The translations under genes were made by a program, and so were the position numbers. 25,140 nt of DNA, from NCBI GenBank assembly GCA_030141605.1, contig JAQGDQ010000103.1, forward strand, positions 597,501 through 622,640. The letters are read 5' to 3'. Numbering within the stretch: the first letter of the stretch is position 1; each line of letters starts with the position of its first letter. The notes beneath the pieces were generated by a model that searched no databases, was not told where the DNA came from, and saw only the letters and a list, made by a program, of their open reading frames with translations. Shown here piece after piece: positions 16,227 to 24,800 of this stretch. The stretch is from Tubiluchus corallicola. Its lineage: Eukaryota > Priapulida > Priapulimorpha > Priapulimorphida > Tubiluchidae.

Positions 16227-18006
16227 AGACAAAGAAGTCCCTTCTTTGAAGATCTAGTCTTCCATCGGGAGGGAGAAGAACAGCCACCCACACAGACCAG
16301 AAAGCAAGTTTGAGCACTGCTAATCAACAATACAAAAAGTGTTTCCTTTCATTAATCAAATAGAATCACAGAAATATTTTGCAAAGACTGGCAATTCTAC
16401 AAAACAACATGAGCTAGTGCATAACGCCTAAAGAATTACAAATTAAAAGATGAAAACAATGTCAGATTTCTTGTATGAATAAATTAAAGTTAAACATTAC
16501 ATTTCTAGTAACAACAATTTTTATATAACGGCGAGTCGACTTAAAAAAACTTCCAACTAAATATGCCTAAGTATGTCTACGTAAGAATGCAAAAATGAAC
16601 GAAATAAATGTAATCAGATATCATCCGCTATCCGTAAATAAACGTAACGTAGCGTAAATAATCCGCACGATCTGCAATTCTTAATGATTCACCAGTACCA
16701 ATTATGTCTCAATAAGCAAATGCAAGTAAGGTGTGAAGTGTGGACTAGCCCTTAGTCAAGCAACAACGCATCCGATACCACGGGTGTAACACCTGGGTTG
16801 GTAGAGCTTGCCTGGAAAAGATTAACGCTAGTACTCATGTCAAGCATACAGTTAGTTCAAGTGAATTTCCGCTGTAGACCTAGCATAAGATTTATTGAGC
16901 TTAAGTATTGGCTCCTATGGCGAAAAACGTCGACTCTCCATAAATTTCCAAAATAGCTGTGCTGTACAACAGAAAAAAGGTAGTAAATCTGCTTACACCA
17001 ACTATATTCATAGCGGGAAACAAAAACAAAAAGTTATATGCCACTTTATCTTTAAATAAATCGACATCTTTGATAAGCAATAACAATGCTGACAACTTAA
17101 CTTCTAAAAAAAAATTTAACACCTTACCGTGTTCGATTAACTTACGCAACCGAGGGCTGGTCAGTGGTCAAAGTCGCTCTGTTCACATGGTAGCCAACGG
17201 ACAAGGCTTTGTCGCGAAGCTAGAAATAGGACCTCGAAGAACGAAAGCAACAACAACAAAACGTCAATTATCGAAAAAGACTAATTAGAAATAGTCATCA
17301 ACAGGAATCGGTTGACTTAAAACAACGAAATCGAGAATTTCGATCACGACTATCTACTCGTACAACTTAGATGAAACACTCTAAACAAACAGTAATTGTT
17401 TAGCAAAAATAAAATGTTTGTTCTGCCATTTATCTCTCGAGATTAATGCTAGAACAAATGACAATTTGCAATAACTATTTACAGAACAAATATTTTTTTA
17501 AATTCCATTCAAGAAAAAAAAATTCAAAATTTAATTAAAGAATACACAGTTGATTTCCAATACGGCCTCTTGAAAACATAGAACAAAAACTAATATATTC
17601 GCCTCTCCTCCTCTCCTTAAAGAAGAGTGAAAATTCCATTTTTCACAAAATACGACAAAAATAATAATGACATGAGGTAATCAATATACAGCCAACGAAA
17701 TGTGTTCAATTCTTGGTTCCTCAGCTGCGAAAAAAAATTAAAATTTTAACATTTTTAAACATGCTCATTAAGTAAGTTTTATAATTCAGTTAAACAAGCA
17801 TCTAGTCACGTATTTTCGAATTTGACATGTGTAAGTAGTTACAACTCCATTCTTAAGTGTTAATTCGGATGTGTCACATAGAATAGTTGCTGGAATTACG
17901 AAAATGTTTCGCGTAAGTAATTCTATGAGTGCATCTAAACTCGAGCATTTTCCTGCTTGTAAAGTGAGAGATGGGAGGGTTAAGATGAGAGAACTCTTCT
18001 AGCATC
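16227..18006 (-). other. Retrotransposon 3' region without recognisable genes (~1.8 kb)
   Basis: AT-rich sequence between the Pol stop and the polypurine tract. It contains only short open frames (82 codons at 16901-17149 minus, 109 codons at 16959-17288 plus) lacking motifs, signal peptides or an Env-like layout. It may be an unusually long 3' untranslated region, a decayed third gene or captured sequence. Confidence 0.6.
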
Positions 18007-21000
18007 TCATTTCTTAAGTCTCGGATTACGTATTCGATGTGCAGTAGGGTCTTCATAGATGAAGTTTCCATAGTGGGTTGTAGGTTGTCTTGACCTGCGG
18101 GAGTAAGGTCGGGGAGGACTGGACGGCAACTGGACGTCAACGGCTGCATTGGCTTCCAAAAAGGTTAGTGGTGTGCTAGAATGGGTCTCGCTTGATACGA
18201 GAACAGGATTAATAGAAGTTGGAGAGAGAACAGGATCCGGTAACGTAGGTTGTGAGGTTACATTATGATTGGATTGAAACGATTTGGGTTGTCTATCAAC
18301 AGTTTTTCTATTGTTTATTTCAAGATTACACTCAACATTGCTCCTAGAATGGTTCACCTTGGTAGACTGCTCGCCCGAAAGAGGCGTGCGTACACTATCG
18401 CCGGCCTTTTCAGAGGAGTCCTCAGCAATTGCTGAACTGGAGCTACCAGGAAGCCATTCGTTAATGAGTTGTCGAGTTGATTCGTCGGGAATAAATTCAG
18501 CAGAGTCGGCTGTGTCAAGTAAATTAAGAGTGGTTGAGCCTGGAAAATCAACTCTTTTGGGAGTGGATGTTCGTGGTTTTGGTATAGGTGGAGAGAAGGT
18601 GGGCAATGAAAGCCGTACATCACCGTTGGATGAATTGTCATGGGGAAGGGAAAGTGGATCACGAATAGGAGTTAAGGCTGGCATGGAGGAATTAAGTAGT
18701 TCTGGAATTTGGGCTGGAAAACTCGATGCATTTTCATTGTGCTCATCATTATAATCAGCTATTCTGCATGGTGAATATGGAGGTGGCGGCAATCCGAAAG
18801 AATCGAGAGATACAGAACGATCAACTGCTGTCAGCTGTGGCTCGAGTTCAATGTTCTGTTCAGTTTTAGATTTATCGATACCCGATGGATCGGCATTGAA
18901 TTTATCGGCACTAACTTCAGGATCAAGGCTATAAGTTACTGTAGCTTGGCTGTCAGATAATTCATTGAGTGAAGGCGTTTCACCAGGTGTCCAGGAAAAT
19001 CCAGTGGCTGGCGTATAACGCCACAGACGATCTGCGTGAACAATTTTGCATCTTTGTCTTGGTCCCGGCAAACGTATACGATAGACAACATCTGAGAGAC
19101 GTGTTATGATTTCATAAGGTCCCTGCCAATCAGACTGAAGCTTTGGACTGCGACCGATTTTACGCTGAGGATTAAAAAACCAAACTTTTTCCCCAACAGA
19201 AAATTGAACATAACGAGAACGGACATTATAGCGTCTACGCATTGTTTCATGAGAAATGCGGAGGTTTTCTCTGATGAAATGGTGAACGTCATGTAGACGA
19301 TTCTCAAGATTTTTAACATACTGGACGACAGTACTTGAATCAATGTTTGAAGGTGGGCGTCCTGTTAATAGATCAAGAGGCAGCCTTAATTCTCTACCAA
19401 ACATGGCTTGAGCAGGGGTAAATCCAGTTGAGTCATGTACAGCCGATCGGTATGAAAGCAAAAACAAAGGAATCTTTTCATCCCAATCACGCTGGTGGGC
19501 ACTACTGAATTGCGCAAGCTGTCGGGAAATGGTCCTTATAAAGCGCTCGCACATTCCATCGCTTTTTGGGTTAAGCGCAGTCGTTCGAGTTTTCTCAATA
19601 CCCATAAGATTACAGCATTGCTGAAAGATCTTACTTTCAAAATTTCGGCCTTGGTCTGAATGAATTTCGTTTGGTAACCCAAATCGGCAAAGGAAATTGT
19701 TTACCAATACTGTAGCTATAGTCTCGGCTTCTTGGTTCGGTAAGGGATAGCATTCTGGCCATTTTGTGAAATAATCCATTGCAACTAATATGTATTTGTT
19801 GTTAGAATTAGACAACGGGAAAGGACCTGCCACGTCAATGGCGATTCGTTCCATAGGCGCGCCCACACGGTATAGTTGTAAAGGTGCACGAGGTTTTCGC
19901 TGCGGCCCCTTTTTCTTGCAACAAATTTCGCAAGTTCGCGTCCATATTTCAACATCTTGTCGCATTCCCGGCCAAAAGAAGCGCTGCCGCAGTAAATCGA
20001 GAGTTTTGTTTTGTCCAAAATGGCCTGCAGTTGGAGATGAATGCATTTCCGTTAAAACTTTTTCGCGAAAAGCGCGAGAGACTAACCATTGCCAGCGAGT
20101 AAGACTCCCTTCAGGGCTTTCCCATTTCCGCTGCAAAATGCCATCTCTTAAACGCAGTGTGTCCCAATGCGCTAAAACCGCTTTAGCTTCTCTGCTAAGG
20201 GGTGATCGCTGTTCCCATGTTGGTTTTTCGCTTGACGTTTCAAGAAACGCTATGACTGGTGCTAGATCTTTATCATTTAATTGACGTTCTTTAAAATGTA
20301 ATTCAGTATCACGCAAAGTTGTACCAACTTTGACAAATTTTGCCGGTTCAGTGATTTCTGGCTTCACACATCTTGATGCCTGATTAATTTCGCTGTCAAT
20401 TTTACTTCTCCAGGCTGGCTGTAAGGCATTTTTGCTATTTTCAGCTTCTGAATTGTTAGCTGTTCTCAGAGTTTCAAATTTTATTTCACGTTTGTTGCAA
20501 TGAGAGCATTCGTGTTTGCATGGCCGTCTAGACAGCGTGTCTGCATTCGCGTGACTTTTACCGGGCCTATGCTCTATCTTGTACTGATATTGGTCCAATT
20601 TCGCAAGCCATCGAGCTAATTGGCCTTCAGGGCGCTTAAGCGTGTGAAGCCAGCGAAGTGCCGCATGGTCGGTACGTATAGAAAAGGGTTTTCCGTAAAG
20701 ATAGTGATGGAAGTTGGTCACCCCTTTTATCACGGCCAGGAGTTCACGTCTAGTAGCACAGTAATTGCGTTCTGAAGGGTTAAGTATTTGACTGTAATAG
20801 GCAATTACACGTTCGTGTCCATTTTGGACTTGAGAGAGTACAGCACCGATGGCGACATTACTAGCATCGGTGTCAAGTATGAAATCTCTATCGAACTGAG
20901 GATAAGCCAGTACAGGAGAGGAAGTAAGCAAGGCTTTAAGTCTCTCAAAAGACTGCTGCTGGTCTTGCTGCCACAAGAAAGGTTGATGTTTACGAGTTAG

Positions 21001-21927
21001 TTCGTGCAGTGGAGCAGCTATTTTTGCAAAGTCCTTGATGAAGCGCCTGTAGTAGGTACAAAGGCCAAGAAAACTACGTAGCTCAGTCAAGTTTGTTGGT
21101 ATAGGCCATTTCGCTACTGCATCAGTTTTTGCAGGATCGGTGTGTACTCCTTGGGAACTGACAATGTGTCCAAGGTAGGCTACCTGCTTTTGTGTAAGTA
21201 GACATTTCTCAGCGTTAAGTTTAAGTCCGGCTGCTTGGAAGCGAGTGAAGACCTCTTGTAGACGCTCCAAGTGTTCGTCAAAGGTGTGGCCATAAACTAT
21301 CACGTCATCGAGGTAGATTAGTAGGGTACGCCAATGAAGACCAGTCAGGACCTGCTCCATAAGGCGTTCGAAAGTCGCTGGCGCATTCGTCAGGCCAAAA
21401 GGCATAGCCTTGAATTGCCAGAGGCCTCTATGTGTAATAAAAGCCGTCTTCTCCTTGTCGTTAGGGTGCATTTCGACCTGGTGATACCCAGATTTCAAGT
21501 CAAGGGTGGAAAACCATTCAGAGCCTGATAGTGCATCTATCGAGTCATCTATGCGGGGTAAAGGATAACTGTCTTTGATGGTAATTGCATTTAGGGCTCT
21601 ATAATCAATGCAGCATCTAGTGCCCCCGTTTTTCTTTCGGACTAAAACCACTGCAGATGACCACGGGCTACACGAAGGCTCGATCACACCTTGAGCTTCC
21701 ATCTCTTTCATAGCTGCATCAAGCTGCTTGCGCTGCGTTTCACCGAGCCGCCGCGGTTGCACTTTAATTGGCGCATGATTGCCAGTGTTGATGGTGTGCT
21801 GGACCACGTTGGTCCGGCCGATATCTGCTGGTCCAGAATAAAATAGCTGGTTGTTTTTCAAGAGAAAGGCGTGTAAACGCTTAAGCTGTTTACTAGATAG
21901 ATGCTCTTTACTTTTCTCGAGCAAATT
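18007..21927 (-). CDS. pol: Pol: reverse transcriptase, RNase H, integrase with long C-terminal tail
   Basis: About 1305 codons numbered from a TTG at 21922-21924; no ATG is near, so it should be made as part of a fusion. RT spans ~60-260, with catalytic Asp in FSTLDLKSGYHQV (142) and YLDD (204-207). RNase H spans ~345-465: DTDAS (351-355), Glu394, Asp419 and Asp462. Integrase has the zinc-binding H628, H635, C665, C668. Its DDE triad is D697, D757, E793, with 35 residues between the last two. A GPY/F module (WQGPYEI, 933-939) follows; there is no chromodomain. Residues ~990-1305 are a Ser/Pro-rich, probably disordered tail with a PPPPY motif (1046-1050) and a basic end. All catalytic residues seen are intact. 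It copies the element RNA and inserts the cDNA. TGA stop at 18007-18009. Confidence 0.95.
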   Translation of the reverse strand, partial: NLLEKSKEHLSSKQLKRLHAFLLKNNQLFYSGPADIGRTNVVQHTINTGNHAPIKVQPRRLGETQRKQLDAAMKEMEAQGVIEPSCSPWSSAVVLVRKKNGGTRCCIDYRALNAITIKDSYPLPRIDDSIDALSGSEWFSTLDLKSGYHQVEMHPNDKEKTAFITHRGLWQFKAMPFGLTNAPATFERLMEQVLTGLHWRTLLIYLDDVIVYGHTFDEHLERLQEVFTRFQAAGLKLNAEKCLLTQKQVAYLGHIVSSQGVHTDPAKTDAVAKWPIPTNLTELRSFLGLCTYYRRFIKDFAKIAAPLHELTRKHQPFLWQQDQQQSFERLKALLTSSPVLAYPQFDRDFILDTDASNVAIGAVLSQVQNGHERVIAYYSQILNPSERNYCATRRELLAVIKGVTNFHHYLYGKPFSIRTDHAALRWLHTLKRPEGQLARWLAKLDQYQYKIEHRPGKSHANADTLSRRPCKHECSHCNKREIKFETLRTANNSEAENSKNALQPAWRSKIDSEINQASRCVKPEITEPAKFVKVGTTLRDTELHFKERQLNDKDLAPVIAFLETSSEKPTWEQRSPLSREAKAVLAHWDTLRLRDGILQRKWESPEGSLTRWQWLVSRAFREKVLTEMHSSPTAGHFGQNKTLDLLRQRFFWPGMRQDVEIWTRTCEICCKKKGPQRKPRAPLQLYRVGAPMERIAIDVAGPFPLSNSNNKYILVAMDYFTKWPECYPLPNQEAETIATVLVNNFLCRFGLPNEIHSDQGRNFESKIFQQCCNLMGIEKTRTTALNPKSDGMCERFIRTISRQLAQFSSAHQRDWDEKIPLFLLSYRSAVHDSTGFTPAQAMFGRELRLPLDLLTGRPPSNIDSSTVVQYVKNLENRLHDVHHFIRENLRISHETMRRRYNVRSRYVQFSVGEKVWFFNPQRKIGRSPKLQSDWQGPYEIITRLSDVVYRIRLPGPRQRCKIVHADRLWRYTPATGFSWTPGETPSLNELSDSQATVTYSLDPEVSADKFNADPSGIDKSKTEQNIELEPQLTAVDRSVSLDSFGLPPPPYSPCRIADYNDEHNENASSFPAQIPELLNSSMPALTPIRDPLSLPHDNSSNGDVRLSLPTFSPPIPKPRTSTPKRVDFPGSTTLNLLDTADSAEFIPDESTRQLINEWLPGSSSSAIAEDSSEKAGDSVRTPLSGEQSTKVNHSRSNVECNLEINNRKTVDRQPKSFQSNHNVTSQPTLPDPVLSPTSINPVLVSSETHSSTPLTFLEANAAVDVQLPSSPPRPYSRRSRQPTTHYGNFIYEDPTAHRIRNPRLKK

Positions 21928-21930
21928 TCA
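21928..21930 (-). other. In-frame TGA between protease and reverse transcriptase
   Basis: The codons read GAA CCT GTT TGA AAT TTG CTC GAG. Frames on both sides are the same and continuous, and the sequence after the stop (LLEKSKEHLS) is the normal linker that precedes RT in Ty3/gypsy Pol. The base after the stop is A, not the C that favours readthrough. A recent nonsense change is the simplest reading. Confidence 0.85.
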
Positions 21931-22848
21931 AACAGGTTCAGATAGATGGGTGCATTTGTTTAATTTTATAATAGCAGGAAAACCATTGCGTTTTTGAACG
22001 GGTTTAGGTTCGAGTGGTTCAGGAAGTTCTTGCACAACTTCCCACCGACCAATCACTTCATTAACTGGTATAGTCACAGGTTTAGGTGACAAATTTGCAA
22101 GCAATGTTTTAACAGTATTTGCACCAGGGGGTGCAGTTACACGGCCAGTTAAAACACCTTCCCGACAGAAAAAGTCATGATTTACACGGGTAATCATGCC
22201 TGTGGCAAGTGGCAACGGCACAGCTGGTCTACCTTCTAGTACAGTTTCAGAGAATGGAGGCAAAATTATTTGGTTTACATTTAAAATATCAGTAGTACCG
22301 TTCGCTAAGGGAAAAATTTTAACAAACTGACCGTCTGGGAAAATCAATAAATTTTTAGCGGTGTTCACGCTAACATGATTAGCACGAAGCCAATCCAGGC
22401 CAAGCACACAATCATCACCTACAATGTCATTCGAAAGCCAAACCGGTACTGCGCCAGACCACATTTCCGGTTCATTGCCAAGTTGCAAAGAAACATTAAC
22501 TGGGCCACGCAATTCAAGCTCAGATCCGTTTGCGCTTAAAGCTTTGCGATTTTCTAATAAAATTTCTTCAGTTGGTAAGGAAAGAAATTCTTTTCTTACT
22601 GTTGTCTGACTCGCACCAGTGTCAACTAAAATGCGACAAACACGACCGTTTATTGAGCCGCGCACATACAAACCAAGCGCAGGTTGCTTATAAGCGTTTT
22701 TGTTACGAACCGACGCAGAATAATTAATGGTGTAATGCGATGTGGGTGCTCCTATGGAGACTGCTCGTCTAGTGCGAGTGGCTGGCTGTCTCCTTCTCCT
22801 GCCACCCGCTTTTAAAAATGCGAACGCCCACGACCGAAGTTGTTGTAA
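21928..22848 (-). CDS. Aspartic protease (5' part of Pol) of the Ty3/gypsy element
   Basis: An open frame in -1 relative to gag, with no need for its own ATG. After an Arg-rich start (GGRRRRQPATRTRRA) comes the retropepsin-like domain, with the catalytic motif ILVDTGASQT (Asp codon 22621-22623) and the second conserved strand VLGLDWLRAN. About 140 residues of linker follow. The enzyme cleaves Gag and Gag-Pol in particles. The frame ends at TGA 21928-21930, and the same frame immediately continues into RT. So this is the front end of one Pol frame, cut by a single stop. Confidence 0.88.
   Translation of the reverse strand, partial: LQQLRSWAFAFLKAGGRRRRQPATRTRRAVSIGAPTSHYTINYSASVRNKNAYKQPALGLYVRGSINGRVCRILVDTGASQTTVRKEFLSLPTEEILLENRKALSANGSELELRGPVNVSLQLGNEPEMWSGAVPVWLSNDIVGDDCVLGLDWLRANHVSVNTAKNLLIFPDGQFVKIFPLANGTTDILNVNQIILPPFSETVLEGRPAVPLPLATGMITRVNHDFFCREGVLTGRVTAPPGANTVKTLLANLSPKPVTIPVNEVIGRWEVVQELPEPLEPKPVQKRNGFPAIIKLNKCTHLSEPV
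22776..22820 (-). promoter_or_regulatory. Probable -1 frameshift signal between gag and protease
   Basis: The gag frame ends CAT TTT TAA. Sliding one base back on the U run (22814-22818) gives TTT TTA AAA, which enters the protease frame. Four bases after the stop, GGGTGGC (22801-22807) can pair with GCCACTC (22776-22782) in a 7 bp stem with one G-T pair and an 18-base loop. The protease frame is open from 22848, overlapping gag by 37 bases. A run of U at a stop plus a downstream stem is a typical -1 layout, although the heptamer is not the canonical X XXY YYZ form. Confidence 0.6.
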
Positions 22849-24800
22849 TTAGCTGTTGAATGGTAATAATTTTGGGGGGTAGTCCCAGTACATGGATAAT
22901 TTTGCCCCATATTTGCAGAAAAACCATTGTTTTGGCAAAAATTATTAGAAAATTGTGCTCTATGGCGAGTTGGTTGGCCTGTCCAACTATGGGGAGGGGA
23001 AGAGCACTGTCTCGCTAAATGCCCAAAACCACCACAATTATAACAAACTGGGCCTGAACCACGACCCGTAGGTTTAGCAGACTTATTCTGGCCAACATTT
23101 GAAACTCTGCCGTGTTTTTCAGGGGTGCGATTAAGAGCAGATTTGCTAACGTCGTTATTTGGGCTTTTGGATTTCGAACTGGGGGGCGAGGTAACAGGTA
23201 GGTGCTGAACCTTAATCGAGCTTTTGCTTGGGGGTTCGTTTTCTGTTACTCGTTTAGACGTAGCCCGAATGGACTCAACTGTAAGTGCGGTAGCTAAAGC
23301 ACTTGCGAGATCAGGCGGTACACTTTGCTGAATGTGTATTGCTAACTCAGAATCCATTAAACCATCTACGAATTTATGAATTAGCTGTTGCTCAGCAGTT
23401 TTTGTATCAACGGTTGGAAATGCACGATGATAAAGAACGCGCAATTGCTCAGCGTATTGCCTTAAATCTTCCCCAGTGTGGCGTACTCTGGCGTTATAAT
23501 GCGCACGATAAACGCTCTCTCTATTTTGATAGCCGTATCTACGACAAAGAGCCGACGAAAGGACATCATAGTTGGACCTTTGCGCCTCTGGAATGACTTC
23601 CAGCACGCCCGCAGCACTCCCTTTTAATTTTAATGCTAATCGCGCACCAGCCTCGGTGTTGTCCCAGCCATTAGCCCGACGGAGAAGCTGGAACTGTGCC
23701 TCAAAACTTTCCCAAGACACTGTCTCGCCATCAAAAGGTGGTAGACCTCGGAGTGCCTTTTCACCGAGCCGCCCCATGCTGATGTCACTCGCCATGTTTA
23801 CCGCAGCATTATCGACATTTTGTGCCACGGTGCTGGTTGCCAAACCTGTTTGTGCAGTAGAACAACCGGAAGTCCGCAAAATGGGCTCGAAAGACTGGTC
23901 TAGATTGCTTAGGCCAGTTTCAAAACGTACACGTGGGGTGGAGCCAGAAGGACCATTTTGAATCTGGCTAGACCCTTGATTTTGATGCTGCGCGTCAGCA
24001 GTGTCAGTATTCGCCATTACAGGGGTAGAACCCAAAAGAGGCTTCTTTGCCAAAATACCACCTGTTGTAGGCGTCTCTGGTTCGCGACATGCGGTAAAAT
24101 CCAAAATGGCACTAAAAATTGCCTGAGGCAGCGTAGCAACCACATTTCTCAGGTCTTGAAAACTCTCAGAAATACTAGACAACTGTTGTCTGATTTGACA
24201 CAGTTGTCTGATTTGATAAGTATCTGACGCGAAATTTTGCCGAAAATTTTGATTACTTGGACTAACTCGCGTGCCCAATGCTGCATTTGGATCGCTAGCC
24301 GCGTGCCCTGAAAGAAAATCAATATTAGACATGCCCCAAGTACTCGCGCTAGGCTGGGAAGCGGAATGTTGTGAAGTAGCAGGTAGCAAAGGTAGCTGAC
24401 CTTGGCTTTGCCTACTTGAACATTCAGATGGCTTCGCTGCATGCTTTTCAGTACAAGGGTTATGCACAGGGCAAGTAACAAAAGGATTAGTTGTATTACA
24501 AGCACAGATCGACAATACATCCTCATTATTAGTACAACTAACATCAAAACTATAGCAATGTTCCGTAGAATCTAAGGCAGTGCCCCTTAATTCTTGACCA
24601 TTAGAAGAATACACACTCTGTTCTAATAGAAAATCGGCAAGCTGACGGTGTTGTAACCGTTCTAAGTCAACATCAACCGCAGTACAATAATCGGAATGCC
24701 CAGATGAGGGTAACATCCCACTTGTTCTGACACCAGTGGACTGCTCTCCGCTTTTAGTGGAAGCAGAACGGATGGCATCGCGGCCTACACTGTGCGGCAT
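22812..24800 (-). CDS. gag: Gag polyprotein of the Ty3/gypsy element
   Basis: 662 codons, ATG at 24798-24800, TAA at 22812-22814. Residues ~350-515 form the retrotransposon capsid-type domain (GLPPFDGETVSWESFEAQF at the start and a DLRQYAEQLRVLYHRAF helix). A canonical CCHC zinc knuckle (CxxCxxxxHxxxxC) lies at 586-599, followed by an Asn/Gln-rich tail ending in FGRGRSHF. Residues 120-340 are Ser/Gln/Thr-rich and probably disordered. Residues 82-127 contain seven Cys, an unusual extra cluster ahead of the capsid domain. The first ~21 codons lie in the LTR and the next few cover the primer binding site; a second ATG at 24714-24716, just after that site, is an equally plausible start. The product assembles virus-like particles and packages the element RNA. 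Confidence 0.93.
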   Translation of the reverse strand: MPHSVGRDAIRSASTKSGEQSTGVRTSGMLPSSGHSDYCTAVDVDLERLQHRQLADFLLEQSVYSSNGQELRGTALDSTEHCYSFDVSCTNNEDVLSICACNTTNPFVTCPVHNPCTEKHAAKPSECSSRQSQGQLPLLPATSQHSASQPSASTWGMSNIDFLSGHAASDPNAALGTRVSPSNQNFRQNFASDTYQIRQLCQIRQQLSSISESFQDLRNVVATLPQAIFSAILDFTACREPETPTTGGILAKKPLLGSTPVMANTDTADAQHQNQGSSQIQNGPSGSTPRVRFETGLSNLDQSFEPILRTSGCSTAQTGLATSTVAQNVDNAAVNMASDISMGRLGEKALRGLPPFDGETVSWESFEAQFQLLRRANGWDNTEAGARLALKLKGSAAGVLEVIPEAQRSNYDVLSSALCRRYGYQNRESVYRAHYNARVRHTGEDLRQYAEQLRVLYHRAFPTVDTKTAEQQLIHKFVDGLMDSELAIHIQQSVPPDLASALATALTVESIRATSKRVTENEPPSKSSIKVQHLPVTSPPSSKSKSPNNDVSKSALNRTPEKHGRVSNVGQNKSAKPTGRGSGPVCYNCGGFGHLARQCSSPPHSWTGQPTRHRAQFSNNFCQNNGFSANMGQNYPCTGTTPQNYYHSTANYNNFGRGRSHF
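24718..24735 (-). other. Primer binding site
   Basis: One base after the LTR end the minus strand reads TGGTGTCAGAACAAGTGG. TGG at this spot pairs with the CCA end of a tRNA. TGGTGTCAG is, from memory, the reverse complement of the 3' end of animal tRNA-Leu(CAG). Further on, AAGTGGG resumes similarity if about three bases are skipped. The tRNA assignment is tentative. Confidence 0.65.

Noticed and set aside
16901-17149. 82-codon minus-strand frame as a possible env remnant
   Set aside because: Hydrophobic but with no signal peptide and no Cys or glycosylation pattern of an envelope protein. Too short to support.
16959-17288. 109-codon plus-strand frame antisense in the retrotransposon 3' region
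   Set aside because: Lys/Asn/Thr-rich composition typical of AT-rich noncoding DNA; no motif and no promoter evidence.
18284-18754. 156-codon plus-strand frame opposite the Pol tail
   Set aside because: A shadow of the Ser/Pro-rich Pol coding strand.
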